In this document: positions 1-11,934 of the stretch, piece after piece
How positions within the stretch are numbered: the first letter of the stretch is position 1
Layout: every line of letters starts with the position of its first letter
Assembly (NCBI GenBank): GCA_963971405.1
Contig: OZ020485.1
Span: 5,146,001 to 5,210,000, forward strand
Reading direction: 5' to 3'
DNA length: 64,000 nt
Source: Psococerastis gibbosa
Taxonomy: Eukaryota > Arthropoda > Insecta > Psocodea > Psocidae
Notes under the pieces: generated by a model
What the model saw: only the letters and a program-made list of their open reading frames with translations
The model's database searches: none
Told to the model about the DNA's origin: nothing
Position numbers and translations under genes: made by a program

Positions 1-196
1 GAAATTTTAAGGCGGTGAGGCCAAGGGGGGCATGACTTCTGTCTGGGGGGGGCAATGAAAAACAAAACATTTTTCATTGGGTGTACCGTTCAATAATTCT
101 GCAATTTAACAACATGTAAAATATCTCAAAGGGGGGGGGCGGAGGGGCCGGAGAAACTGTTGTGGGGGCCAGGCCCCCTCGGGCACCCCGGTACTG
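1..196. mobile_element. fragment of a G-rich hAT-like MITE, right end
   Basis: The stretch is rich in G runs and ends GCACCCCGGTACTG, which resembles hAT-type ends that begin CAGTACCGGGG. The left end is outside the window, so no target-site duplication can be checked. Confidence 0.35.
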
Positions 197-204
197 CGGT
201 ACTC

Positions 205-860
205 CCATCAAAAGTCCTGATAAGGACTGTTGGTTTCTGGACGATTAGTGCATAAATAAATAAATAGATAATTCTCTTAGATTATACGATCAAGTAATCA
301 ACAAGTAATTGACAAGAAAGTATAAAGTAAAATCGTCAAACTATCGTCAAAATCAGGTAGTTCTGTCATTGTCATTGTGCTAGTGCCTCAGTGACAGTGT
401 ACAGTAGAAAGCATTCTCTATAAGCAATTTATGGAAGTAGGTAGCATTTCTCGTGGGTCCCAGTTCAATCGGGAGTTTTCTAAGGTGGACGAAACGTTGT
501 AGTATAGGATCCAGTCGCTCACTCTGGCCTTACAAGGTCTCCCCGTTGCCCCGTGTTGTAGGTGTAGGTGTCCCCGTTTTGCTTAAATTTCCCCCACACC
601 TCAGGCTTTAAGATATGTAAAATGCATCTAAATAAGTACAGACTTGGGGCTGTCATTGCTCTTGTATCATAATCTGAATTAATGAGTAAATCTGATCCCC
701 TTGAGGATTCGAACTACCGGTCTCTCAATTTAAAAGCACCCACTCCCCAAACCCCCTTTCCCTCCGCCCTAACTGTTCGATGACTATGAAGCCCCTGCCT
801 CTTATGACTATTAACTCAGCTGGCAAAGTAAAAGTCCAACTAACCCTTTGTTAAATATAG
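205..860 (-). repeat. family D and tRNA-SINE-like fragments
   Basis: Bases 205-240 match 44090-44125 (cctgataaggactg, tggtttctggacgatt). On the minus strand near 700-720 is GTAGTTCGAATCCTC, a B-box-like tRNA remnant. Bases 760-850 match the family D terminus (AGGGTTAGTTGGACTT on the minus strand). This is a mosaic of old fragments and its boundaries are uncertain. Confidence 0.35.
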
Positions 861-963
861 TATTGTGTTAAGAGTGTAATTTGTGGCAAAAATCAGAATT
901 AAGTGCTAAAACACATCTATTGTATATCTGCACCTAGGATAGTGCAGGATAAATGAGTATGAT

Positions 964-1121
964 GGTATTCCACATACGTCAATCGTCAATGAAAAATTGA
1001 AAAATGACGTTTTAGCAGACATTAAGGACATACTAAAAATTCTGCTACCACGTCAATTTACGTCATTGTTACGTCATTTTTCAATTTTTCATTGACGATT
1101 GACGTATGTGGAATACCCGCC
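964..1121. mobile_element. MITE, group i (GGCGGGTATTCCACATACG ends)
   Basis: Near-perfect inverted repeats of about 50 bp (TCAATCGTCAATGAAAAATT and its complement) bound a short core holding the complement of GACGTGGTAGCAGA. The left end has lost its first bases (starts GGTATTCC) and the right end is GGAATACCCGCC. A second copy lies at 4929-5095 in the opposite orientation. Confidence 0.75.
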
Positions 1122-2580
1122 TAACTGATATTAATAATATCGTATAATAGAACCCGAGGGTCTATTCCTTAACATAGGCGTAGGCCTGTAAAATAGCCCA
1201 CAGGAGCTCAGTCCCATATTTATGCAGATGAACGTGTATTTAGTAATAAAAAAAATGTTATAGTATTTTCCTACTTTCCACTCTATTCCAATCGAGCTTA
1301 CAAATCAGCTTGAAAATTTTGTAAGCATCAATTTTTTTTAAAATTATTGTATTATAAGCCTATGTTACAACACAATATAGCCTGATATAGTCATTAAATT
1401 GTCTTGTAATGCAAGGTAATTATAACCGAAATTAGAGAAACAGTCCAGATTTTTCTTGATGTTATAATTTCGGTTTTGTAAGCTGATTTTATTTATTTAT
1501 TGGATAAATATTGTCACAGCAAGGGTCAACTATAAATATAAAATGAATTATTAAAAAGTCAATACTATACCCAATGTAGAAGAAATACATCCAAATAACA
1601 CGGCAACAGCCAAAAGTTGATTAGTTCGCTCAAGCGCAGTCATATTTACACTGCAATTTAATTTGATTGCAAATATCTGTAGCTGCTTATTGTATTAAGA
1701 AGACCTGGATTAGAAAATGGTAATGAATCGATATTATCAATGTATTATTAACCTAATTACGAATAACTCTGTTAGGTAGCCTATTAATTAAATATGTTCT
1801 TGTAATATATCCAGATGTTATTAAACTTCATTTAGTACAGTTGGCTGATTAATCACAATGCCACGCTAAATATAATATTTAATAGAATAGAGGACAAAGA
1901 ACCAATAAAAATTTCAACAATATTATGCCATAGCTAATTGTTCAACAGCCTAGGTTGCTGGCAAGGGTAAATGGAAGTCGGCTTAGTGCTGTACAGTCTA
2001 AGGGTTGGCAACCTTTCTTTAGCAACTGAACCGTATTTCGAAGTAACCAGATTTAGATCTATATTAGAGGAGCCCCAAATCCCCCACAAAAAAATTAAAA
2101 AATAGACTGAAGTAAACTTTTTATAAAACGTCTTACAGGTTATTAGGTAGGTACCCGTATTCAAAATACGAATTGCTCTAGCCTCTATGTGAAGTAGGAT
2201 GTTTGTGACATTTAATTTTTGTGTATGGAACCGGATCTAGGGAAGAACCGCACCCAGTGCGCCAAAGAGCCGCATGCGGCTCGCGAGCCTCATACGATAC
2301 AAGTCCTGCAAGGTACTTAGTGTAAGCCACATCTAAAACGTTAATGCTGAATAGCCAGTGATATTGTAACTATCTGTATTTTGTATAACTTGAAATTTCT
2401 AATACAATCTAATCCGTTGGCAACCCCTGGTGTAGAGGTGTCGCATTACAGATTCTGAAAATATGAGCAGGGGAGAGAATTGTTTTGATTTTTGGCTACT
2501 CCGAACTCTTGGGGTTAGCTATAATATTCGGACGAGCCCTTGACAATTTCATTGACACAACTTTTCGCAGTAAGTTCTTG
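1122..2580. other. no gene recognised
   Basis: AT-rich sequence with short low-complexity runs. The longest open frame (1934-2164, minus) has no family features and is probably chance. Confidence 0.5.
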
Positions 2581-2639
2581 TATTTTTATTTAGCAATTTA
2601 ACACAACATTTCGTAATAGCCTAAGTTCATGCTAACACT

Positions 2640-3495
2640 ATTTAAAGAACCGGTCCAAGCTTACTCGGACATGCTTTCCAATTTATCGATTAGTAGATGG
2701 AGAAAATGAGTAATTTCATGGTAAATAATTTTCCGAGGTTAAATTTCCGATATCTCGGGGGGGGGGGGGGGTCGTCCACCTGACGTCACCGGAGGTGAGG
2801 TAAATTCTAGATAGGTCAGACCAACACATTACCACACAGCAATACTGGCAGGGCACGCAATGTTTGAGAATGAATTTTCTATCATTTTTTCAAAAAAAAA
2901 AAAAATTTTTGTACAAAACGAAATACTTTTCTGGGGAAGCAACCTGTCCGGTTTCGTTACTCAATTTAACACCTAAAACATACCTGAAAGTAGAAATCAT
3001 AGATAGAAAGGTTTCGCGGAAAAATTAAGTTTTAGTCATTTTTCATTAAAATTTACCCCTAGAAGCAAACAATGAAGGGGCAAGCGACCCCCCGGATTTT
3101 ATCAACATTAATAACAACTACAACATGTGTGAATTTAAAATAAATCGTTGGAGCCGTTTTTGGGAAATAAATTTTTTAAACGTTTTCTGGAGTTTTTTGA
3201 GAATAAAACCCCTTCAAATTGAGTTAGCCCCAAATAAAAAAAAATTGTCCCGAGATATGATTTTTGTAAACCTACATGCCAAATTTCATAAAAATCGACC
3301 GAGCAGTTTGCCTGGAAATCGACGCACAGACAGACAGAACGACAGACAGACAGACAGACAGACATTTCGTAAAAACCACTTTTTTGGGTTCCTAGGACCT
3401 CAAAACGTGTAAATCCGTTGAAATCTCGGAATCGAAAATTTTGACCGTCACAAAGCTTTCCTTATACTACGTATAAATTGGAAAGCAACCACTTT
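2640..3495 (+). repeat. family J interspersed repeat with (ACAG)n block
   Basis: An interspersed repeat of about 850 bp. Its near-complete counterpart lies at 53650-54520 in the opposite orientation. It carries a 14-G run, a T/A-rich middle, and ACAGACAGAC repeats at 3325-3362. Open frames here (for example 3125-3412) are created by the simple repeat and by the consensus, with no known domain. Degenerate copies lie at about 23150-23900, 29235-29420 and 42400-42690. I could not classify it. Confidence 0.6.
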
Positions 3496-4192
3496 TCATA
3501 ATAAGTTCCCAGAATATCGCCACTTAACACCATCTTTTACTGCAGGTTCCTCGCCATCACAATGAAAAACCCTTTCCAGTTGACACGACAAGTCCACGAT
3601 GATTTCAGAAGCTATCGACGTAGGCGACATAAATGAAAAGGTCAGCCTGACTGACGACGATACAAATTTAAATATGGGAAGTACAAAACCGTGGCAAAAT
3701 TGATTAAACATTGAACCAACCATTGTGGAGGTTGCTGAGCTCAGCAGCATGGTTTTTGCTGCAAAGGTTAATATTTTCCTACCGCGCTCGGCCCCGGCTC
3801 TGTTTTTCAATCCCCTTCCGTGCGATATTGATGCACACGAGTTAACGAAAAAAGGTTTTTTTCTCTCTCTTGATAAGTTGCATGGAATCCTGTTATCGTA
3901 AGCTACTGTTTTCTTTTAGTTTTTTTTTTAACTAGATATTTTATGTCGCACTGTCGATACCTCCTCTGAGTTCCGATGACAAGGAGTTCATAAAAGTGTT
4001 TTACCATGGTTTTATGCGAAAAATTCCTTAGGAGTCATTTTTTGTGGGAATTAAGGTTGGAGTCAAAATTGCTTTACACTAGTTTGTACTGGTACCAAAA
4101 GGCCTTTACATTTTTGAAGGTGCCATATAAATTCTCTGAGACTTTCAAGTAGCTTTTAATTCATAAATAAATTAATTTATAAGATAAATATA

Positions 4193-4596
4193 CAGGGTTT
4201 CCAAAGAACGCCAGATACTCCGTTAAGGAGAGTTAGTGGGGAACATTTGAGGGTCTGGTCAACCAACTCATTTTCTAACAAGAATGGCTTGCCCGCTACG
4301 TGTATTTTATTGCCATCGTTTTCTTAACATTTTGTGGCCAACCTGTGAGTGTTAGAGGAAAATAAAAGCCCTTTTATTATCAGTACCAGGGACGGTCAAT
4401 CCGATATGGTATTTTTGGATTTTGCAAATTCGAGTTGCGGCTATAAAATCCAAGATGGCGGAAGACAAAGGTTTCTCTGGATTCACCTAACTCTTAAATG
4501 TTTGGCTTTGTAGCCGGTAGAAGGATAAACCGTTCATCGGTTGATTCTCATTGTAGCTCCCCTTAACGAATTATCGAGCGTTCGCGGGACGGCCTG
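4193..4596. mobile_element. DNA transposon remnant with about 45-bp inverted ends, TA-flanked
   Basis: The left end CAGGGTTTCCAAAGAACGCC aligns with the complement of the right end (CGTTCGCGGGACGGCCTG). Both continue into CCGTTAAGGRGAG-like sequence. TA dinucleotides flank both ends, as in Tc1/mariner insertions. No transposase frame is present. A lone right end sits at about 5105-5160 and a lone left end near 50610. Confidence 0.55.
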
Positions 4597-4616
4597 TATT
4601 AACTGAACTGTACTAG

Positions 4617-4850
4617 TCTTCCTTCTATCGAAGACCACAATGACGATTGGAAACTGCTCTGAAAAGAGAAGTCGTGCTCTTGCCAAACCACTGTCTCAGG
4701 TTTTTCAACCGGGATGTTCTTCTTCTGCCAGGAAACCCCAGTTCTTCTATCTTCCCTTGGATTATTACTGGCAGAAGGCGATACCTTTCGCTTCTCAGCA
4801 CATGGCCGAAGTATGTTAGTTTCCGTTTCTTAACCGTCAGCAGCAACTCG
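4617..4850 (-). pseudogene. LINE 3' fragment, post-RT coding region
   Basis: The minus-strand frame reads RKLTYFGHVLRSERYRLL then IIQGKIE, typical of the region after the reverse transcriptase domain in many insect LINEs. It ends near complement TTCGATAGAAGG. It is 5'-truncated and frameshifted. A related fragment lies at 7383-7635. Confidence 0.7.
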
Positions 4851-4928
4851 GCTTCTGTATCCTTTCACCGCACTACCTCAGTATTAGCGACTCGACCCTC
4901 CAGGATATGCGCGGCATTCGTCTGTTTA

Positions 4929-5095
4929 GGCGGGTATTCCACATACGCCAATCGTCAATGAAAAATTGAAAAATGACGTAACAATGACGTAAATTGACGT
5001 GGTAGCAGGATTTTTAGTATGTCTTTAATGTCTGCTAAAACATCATTTTTCAATTTTTCATTGACGATTGACATAGCCTATGTGGAATACCCGCC
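4929..5095. mobile_element. MITE, group i
   Basis: Ends GGCGGGTATTCCACATACG and TATGTGGAATACCCGCC, with long inverted arms and GACGTGGTAGCAG in the core. TTA precedes the left end. It is the reverse-orientation partner of the copy at 964-1121. Confidence 0.8.
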
Positions 5096-5451
5096 ATACC
5101 CACATTTCAAATGAACTACCTCCCCATAACAGATTATATAGTGTTCGCGGGACAGCCTGTATTTACTATACGGTACTATACCGTGGTGTAAAGAATAAAT
5201 ATAATGTAAATTGAAAGTGGTCAAACAGTTGGCGGGAACACAGTGTGCTGACAACCGCAGCCACCGCAAGCCACGTTAAATATATGCAGGTCAATTGGAA
5301 AACAGATAATTACAGGGAATCCCCACAGAATCACAAGTACATACCTACTATGGGTACTTTGTCACAACCCCCGTCCTGATTACCAATTACTGTGGCAGGC
5401 TAATATGGTTGTTTATACCGTAGGTTGGCTAATGTTCTGTCCATCAGCCCA

Positions 5452-5893
5452 AGGGTGGATCCAGCGGCAAATTTATGGGGGGGGGGGGGGGTCACAACTC
5501 ACAAGTTGTATGCAAGTTTAAAAGGTAATTTGTTTCTTTGTTGAAAAGTTGAGTTTTATTCAACACAATTTTCATTTTAAAATATCTTATAAATTGAGAA
5601 GCTTGGTTAGAAACGTGGCCAACTCCATTTTTTTACAAAATGGTGTTTTGATCTGACCTTGCAGAAAATTTTAATGTCCACCTGCACGTTGTAAAATAAA
5701 GTGACAAATGCAGCCATATTGCGCACAAAAGCTCTGAGAAGTCTAGGGTTAGCTATAAGCTGCAATTTTCAACAGTAAATTCACTCTACTGAAAAATTCT
5801 ACAACTTGGAGTTGGCCATGTTTGTTAACAGCCTCCTCAATTTACTTAATTAGAGGGGTCACCCCCCCCCCCCCCCGTGGATCCGCAATTGCA
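5452..5893. mobile_element. probable MITE with poly-G/poly-C at both ends
   Basis: CAAGGGTGGATCC at the left and GTGGATCCGCAATTG at the right are partly inverted, each next to a run of about 15 G or C. I found no clear target-site duplication, so the class is uncertain. Confidence 0.4.
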
Positions 5894-6179
5894 CAGGCAT
5901 AGCGCCAAGGGAGAAGAATAACGTACCGATAAATACGTGTAAATTATCCTAAATAAACCTGAATAAATGTAAATTTACTTACGGGAATTGAAAATTAAAA
6001 TGACAAAATGGTTTGTCAACAGAGATTATAGTTGAGATTCATTGATTCATTGTTGTAACTTGTATGCTTAGGTAAAATATTTTTAAGAGTTCTATTAGGC
6101 CCAACATGACAGAACAACCGGTAGGAATGAACCCGTAAAAGCTTTCCTATTTATAAATTAGTATAGGCACCGAGACTTC

Positions 6180-6330
6180 GATGGCCAGGTGGTAACGTGC
6201 TCGCACTAGTGCGAGTCGTTACACGCCATGCAATTGGAGACGTGTCGTACTCATCACCTACAGAGGCGACTGAAAAGGTCAATCGGATAAATTCATTAAA
6301 TTGTTTGTATGCGATTTATATTAAAAAAAA
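6180..6330 (+). mobile_element. family C SINE-like repeat
   Basis: Shares with copies at 12722-12885, 13495-13685, 27705-27845 and 58845-58945 (mostly minus strand) the run GTGGTARCGTGCT, GTGCGAGTC, GAGACGTGTCGTA, then AATCGGATAMATTCATTAAA. The left part looks like a tRNA-type A box (TGGTAACGTGC). It ends in an A-rich tail at 6322-6335. Confidence 0.55.
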
Positions 6331-6464
6331 AAAAAAGATAATGAGTACCTCTATGTTAAATAATTATTGTCCTAGGGTTAAATTTCGGGCTCATCGACGT
6401 TCACTATCCCAAAGCATTGCATTGATCGATACGAGTGTTGTAAATTATATTACATACATTATAA

Positions 6465-6760
6465 TAGGGCGTAAAGTTTTAGAATGATGGCGGGGGCAAA
6501 ACTAATGACGTCATCAGGCAGGGTAAGGAAAAATTGAAAATATCAGTGAAAAATAGTAGACTTTTACGCATTTTAATAGTAAAGTAAAGCTGTAGATTTA
6601 AAAAGCTAACAAAAGAATGCTAATATTCATATTGCTGCAAAGGGACCCGGGGGTCTTCATGACCCACGTCTTACAATGCTCAAGGCTGGGGGGCTAAGCC
6701 CCCCCCCAAAGGAGCTGGGGGGGCTAAGCCCCCCAAAAAGGAGCTGGGAGGGGGGCAAGT
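6465..6760 (-). mobile_element. family E hAT-like MITE
   Basis: GGGCGTAAAGTTTTAGAAT at the left and the GGGGGCTAAGCCCCC-rich right part are the reverse complement of the intact copy at 57091-57411. The boundaries here are worn and no target duplication was seen. Confidence 0.5.
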
Positions 6761-6884
6761 GGGCAAGATGGACCGTGTCCCGGCCAACTTGCATTGAACA
6801 CAGTAATAATGACAGGGTATGCAATGCATTGGGTCAGAAATTATCCATAATTTCTTCAAAAAAAAAATTTAAACATTATAACAT

Positions 6885-7080
6885 GGGCATGTAGAGTAGC
6901 GGTACGGACTCTGACTTTCACCTGAAAGGTTGTTGGTTCGAGTCCTACACTTCTTACATTTTCTGGGCATGCTTAGGAGGACATGTACAGCATCAGGCGG
7001 TCCTAGTTGAGTGTAAGAGAGGGCTTTATAGCCCTAACTCCGCTAGGTTGGCTTAGTAATAGAACAAGAAGTCCTTATTT
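6885..7080 (+). mobile_element. family A tRNA-derived SINE
   Basis: Pol III box A-like TAGAGTAGCGGTA and box B GGTTCGAGTCC sit in a tRNA-like head. They are followed by the shared body (CTTTATAGCCCTAACTCCGC) and a TTTA-rich tail. It is not a functional tRNA gene because the acceptor stem does not close. Confidence 0.8.
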
Positions 7081-7382
7081 ATTTATAATAACAAGTTCTT
7101 GAGAAAGCAACCTGTTCGGTTTTGTTACTCTAATATTTAACACCTAAAACATACATGAAATTAGAAAGCAACTATAGAAAAGGTCCACAGAAAAATTATT
7201 TTCCGATTGATTTTTCATCAAAATTGAGAATGGCAGAGCATCTTTAATTATTTCTTCATGGGAATAGTTTAAGGAAAATTTAAACATTATTAGCCTCCAA
7301 ACGTTATATTTTGATTTATAGCTACCTAGGTACACTCAAAGCTCACAATAGTAACTGTATGTTGGCTAATACAGAGATTGTG

Positions 7383-7635
7383 TCTCTAATAATGAGGTTT
7401 TAAGGAGAATAGCTACTGAAGCCGAGTTGCTGCTGGCGGTTATGAAAAGGAAAATAACATACTTTGGTCATGTGAACTGAAGGAATCGCCTTCTGCATGT
7501 AATAATCCAAGGGAAGATAGAAGGACAGAGGGTTCTCGGCAGAAAATCATCCTGGTTGCAAAACCTGAGAGCAGCCGTCTCCAAGGTCCAAATAGCCGTG
7601 ACTCACGACCCGTGAGGATCACCAATCTTCGATAG
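7383..7635 (+). pseudogene. LINE 3' fragment, post-RT coding region
   Basis: Translates with stops to KRKITYFGHV, VIIQGKIEGQ and LQNLRAA, parallel to 4617-4850. It ends ATCTTCGATAGAAGAAG, the same tail as family I repeats. 5'-truncated. Confidence 0.65.
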
Positions 7636-7639
7636 AAGA

Positions 7640-8925
7640 AGCATTTAAAAGTGTACGTCTCATAGGAAATAAATACCTCAAAAGCCGTTGCTTTCACAGA
7701 CTTTTTTGTTTTTTTTTTTAAATTAAGATATTGAAGATTTGACTCAATCAATAATTGTCCGAGACGGAGCTATATGGCGACCAGCTAAAGGAAGATGTGC
7801 AGGAAGTTGGCCTTCGGGCCGATGAGTGGCGTGGTCTGGCGAAGGATCCGTTGGCGTGGTGTTGTGAATGCGGCCAAAAGGGCTGACAGCGCCAATTTAA
7901 GTCAATATTTGTATACGACTACTTCATGCATCATATAGCAGGGTATTTTTAATTTAATGTTTTGTACCGCAGTTTTTTCATAAAAATGAAAGTGGGTTAA
8001 AATTTTACGTAAAATATACACACGTATGTAATATGTACCATGAAAAAACTACTCATAAATTAATTATTAATCAAAGTAATAGCCCATTATAATATGATGC
8101 ATATAACGTAGTCTTCTACAACTTAAAATTATAGGAACCAATGTTTTAATAATTTTCTTAGTGCCGTGTGCGCAGCTGGGGAGGGGGGGGGGGTCGCCCG
8201 TGTCCCCATGTCCTCAACTCGCCCCGGTTGGACGCCAAATAAAAAAAAATAAAGTATAAAATTTCGTGCTGCCAATTTCCTACGGGACGTAACACTCCTT
8301 AAGAAAGAAAAGGAAGTTATATCTACAGTAAAATGGAATTTTTAACAAAAAATGTTTCATGAAGATGAATGCCAAATTTAAAACCAAAATTGTGAGCTAC
8401 TGAACCGAGAGCAATAAAAGCCCCGAGGGAAGCATTACATTCGAAAAAAGTCGGCAACTTGGGACCTAGCTTTTCATAAATAAGTAATAAACCTAAATTT
8501 ACCGATTGCTAAGAAGATAATAAAAAATAACGTCGGCAAGTGGTGGCAGATGGTAGGCAATGAAAACGGAATGGAAGACAGAATGGGGAGTGCTTGTTTT
8601 ACCTTTAAATGAGATTTCTTGGACATAAATCGTTTTAAGGTGCATAAAAGAAATGAGAACGAAGCGGAATCTTTCTTTTATAATTATTACCTTATCTAAA
8701 TTACCTTCGGTATAAATTATAAATCGACACTTTCCAATCTAGATTATTTACATAAAATGTGAAGTATACTGTGTGTACAGATATAAATTAATCTATTAAT
8801 GGGACAGTGCCATTTTTCTACATGATTGTGCAATATTACTAAAATAGGTAACAACGAGAGCCAAATTATAGTGAATGTCTTACAATTCATTGTTATTGAT
8901 TGTCTCCCACTAACCATATTGCTAG
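7640..8925. other. no gene recognised
   Basis: AT-rich. 7770-7880 (CTAAAGGAAGATGTGCAGG, TGGCGTGGTCTGGCGAAGG) resembles a worn LINE 3' coding end. The remainder shows nothing I can name. Confidence 0.4.
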
Positions 8926-9300
8926 GGCTGAACTGCAGGCTACTAGTGGGGTCACAGGTGGCGGATAGTGAACGGCCATCAGATATGATGGTTAGCTGCG
9001 AATAAGATGAATAAGCAGTCCCCGACCAAGCAGTACCGAGTGGGGTCCGGTTAAAGATCCCCCACCTAGCTCCTTGGAGCTAGGGCATGGGCACCCTTTT
9101 GTCCATGGGAGAGAAAAAGCTCCCTAAAGGCGGAAGAATTCAACAGAGGAGTCAACGGCATAAGGATGCAGAAGGCAACGGGAAACCACTGCATTAAAGG
9201 TCCTTCGGGGCTTCCCTTGTACAATCATCATGAGCGAAATCGCTCAAATGATCGCCAATCTTCAACGTTGAAGGGGCACGAGAAGAAGAAGAAGAAGAAC
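8926..9300 (+). mobile_element. family I SINE / LINE-3'-end repeat, (GAA)n tail
   Basis: Contains GGTGGCGGATAGTGAACGG, CAGTCCCCGACCAAGCAGT, then GTCAACGGCATAAGGATGCA and GGCAACGGGAAACCACTGCA. It ends GAAGAAGAAGAAGAA. Copies: 16085-16305, 17900-18600 (minus) and 41165-41375. It shares its tail with the LINE fragments here, as expected for a SINE that uses LINE machinery. Confidence 0.65.
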
Positions 9301-10290
9301 CATATTGCCTAAATTCATTTTTTTTTCGGCGCCGGTAGGTTTAATTTGATATCCAATACGACCCAGTGGTACTTTGAATACGCATATGCAGATCTACAGG
9401 ATGTAGGACCATAGAAAAGTTCGACCCCAAATTTACGCCACGTTTTTACCACACTTCCATATTCCTTATGTAAGAGAAGTTAAGAGGGTGGAAAGACAGC
9501 CCTGGATCACCCTGTGCAACAACAATTAGAGTGACTGAGTAGGTACATATTCAACTTTTAAGAAATCCTCTACAGACAGGGAAAATTATAGAAGGGAAGA
9601 TATGAACAGATTGTAGACAGACAATTTAGAACAAAGCTTAAATTGTCATATGAAAGATCAATGAGTTATTGACGATCTTTACATCGACGATCTTTACACT
9701 ACCATGCTCTTCAAAATGCCATTCCAAAAGAAAACGTTTCACCTACAAAAAAAGTCTAACCTTTGTTGCTACTGTCAACTCATTTGAAGCCAGTTAAATG
9801 TTGGCAAGTCCCAACAAAAGACAACCGGAAGTTCTCCAATCAGCGTCTTTAATGTCAACGACTTTTTGTCCTCTTTCAAAAAAGTTTTAGAAAGGTGATA
9901 AATTTCAGTTACATATAGACGCGGGTGGGAAACTAAAACGGATTTGTATAACTGATGACACAAACAACGCAATACGCTGCAAAACATCCACTCAATCACG
10001 TACAGTATGTTGTTTAAATTACAATTATGTAATACACGTGGCTTTGATTGCCATTTTCATTATTTATGTTGGCAATGATTGCCATTGCATTTTCGATTTA
10101 CTGCTGCTGGTATATAGAGTATGCAATTAGCGAGGACAGATTAAAGAGGAATCAGGAACCTGCCTCTATATGCTGTGCGTACATACTTTACATAACGATT
10201 TGAATCGCAGGTCATTCGGCTTCTTGTTTGGTTTGAAGGCTGGGTTTAAGACAACATTTGGGCATTTGGGATGCTTAAGGACATTTACTC
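9301..10290. other. no gene recognised
   Basis: No coding or repeat signature that I can support. The minus frame 9775-9999 has no domain features. Confidence 0.4.
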
Positions 10291-10291
10291 T

Positions 10292-10451
10292 CCTTGAAAA
10301 CGCTGGAAGGATGAGTTAGAAACTGACCTTCGCGAGATGGGAGTCCGTAGATGGTGGAGCGTTGTACCAAACCGAGATGACAGAAGGAGTGTTGTCGAGG
10401 AGGACAAAGCACATCAAGGGCTGTACAGCCAGAAGAAGAAGAAGAAGAACG
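10292..10451 (+). pseudogene. LINE 3' end fragment with (GAA)n tail
   Basis: Matches the last 150 bp of the LINE at 15343-16000 (TGACCTTCGCGAGATGGGAG, CATCAAGGGCTGTACAGCC) and ends in GAAGAAGAAGAAGAA. Confidence 0.75.
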
Positions 10452-11115
10452 AAATTTATTCTGGTACACACCATCATTGCGGGCATAGTTGTAGGAACCA
10501 ACAGAAGAGGGCGGATGAAGAAGGAATTCATGGATCAACTGAAGGAGGACGCAGGAGCTCGAATGTATTAAAGAGCTGAAGAAAAAGGCACAGGAGCGAG
10601 AGAGCAGGAAGATGAGGTAGTTGCTGCCAACCAATGGTTCAAATTGTGACCTCAGCAGAAGAATATATAGATAGATAGAGGTCTCGACAGAACTATTCGA
10701 AGTAATTTTCTTATCAGGAATCCCACTATTATCTTCTACTAGATAGTAAAAGAAAATGAACTTGTCTATAGGCTGAATGTACACATTTTCAAAATCCAAA
10801 GACTCGGGTAGACATAAATAATGAGATTACTCGTGACTTCGTGGTATTTCATTTTAATAAACAAAAAATAACAAAAACTTAGAGTTTTAGAAAAACTTGT
10901 TATAACAACCCGAATTAGTAAAACCCAAATAATCGTTAAGAAATTAACTTTGTCTAAGAAACCCACTTGTGTTAGTATAAAACCCTGAGCGCTTTCGGCA
11001 AGAACTGCCATCTACAGAGGGAAACCCACTAGCACAGTTACACCTTATCTGCGATTAGAGACTTGCTCAACTCGAGGAGAAGATGCAAATGTAACTAGAG
11101 AGAGGAAACCTTGGT

Positions 11116-11550
11116 TTATATAGGACTGGGAGCGGGGGGAGGAGGGGGTGGGAGGGGGCGTGGCTGGTTACCTATTCCTAACCTACTAGCTAGATCTATT
11201 AGAGGGGATGATTGTGTGAATGTTATGTCGTTTGTTAATTTTTCCCTCTTGTGTAAAGCTCTTTTGATTTCAACATTTTCACAAAAATTTAAAGTGTAAC
11301 TTTTCTTCATTTTGTGTAGGGCTGTCCAATTGTTAGGATCGAATGTGTGATTTTCCGAGTTAAGGTGTTTCGCGAATGTGCTGTTGGTGTTGGTGTCTCC
11401 TATACCTGCTATATGTTCTCTGACCCTAGTTTTAAAGCTTCTGCCTGTTTGGCCTTTGTAAATTGCGTTACAATCGTTACAATTTAGACGATAAACTCCA
11501 TTGCCTTTTTCCTTTTCTGGTTTGGTTTTGCAGTTCATGAGTTTGGCCAA
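11116..11550 (-). pseudogene. Penelope-like GIY-YIG endonuclease domain, left copy
   Basis: A 144-aa frame without the upstream reverse transcriptase. It shows YRLNCNDC followed by AIYKGQTGRSFKTRVREH, the Cys pair and GIY-YIG core of Penelope elements, then KHLNSENHTFD. In a full element this domain nicks DNA for target-primed reverse transcription. The proline run near the C-terminus lies in the GC-rich 3' part. 5'-truncated, so not an active gene. Confidence 0.85.
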
Positions 11551-11553
11551 TAA

Positions 11554-11934
11554 ACTAAACGTCTAAATTGTAACGATTGTAACGCAATTTACATAGGCCA
11601 AACAGGCAGAAGCTTTAAAACTAGGGTCAGAGAACATATAGCAGGTATAGGAGACACCAACACCAACAGCACATTCGCGAAACAGCTTAACTCGGAAAAT
11701 CACACATTCGATCCTAACAATTGGACAGCCCTACACAAAATGAAGAAAAGTTACACTTTAAATTTTTTTGAAAATGTTGAAATCAAAAGAGCTTTACACA
11801 AGAGGGAAAAATTAACAAACGACATAACATTCACACAATCATCCCCTCTAATAGATCTAGCTAGTAGGTTAGGAATAGGTAACCAGCCACGCCCCCTCCC
11901 ACCCCCTCCTCCCCCCGCTCCCAGTCCTATATAA
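11554..11934 (+). pseudogene. Penelope-like GIY-YIG endonuclease domain, right copy
   Basis: The same domain as the left copy in the opposite orientation: open from just after a stop at 11551-11553 to the TAA ending near 11937. Small differences include AIYIGQTGRS for AIYKGQTGRS and KQLNSEN for KHLNSEN. It begins downstream of where the left copy begins. Confidence 0.85.

Noticed and set aside
3125..3412. 95-aa open frame with RTDRQNDRQTDRQT
   Set aside because: The repeated residues come from the ACAG simple repeat in family J; the frame is not kept in the partner copy.
6885..7080. Possible tRNA gene (also at 17149, 20235, 37689)
   Set aside because: Box A and B are present, but the cloverleaf does not close and each copy continues into a common body and (TTTA)n tail. 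They are SINEs.
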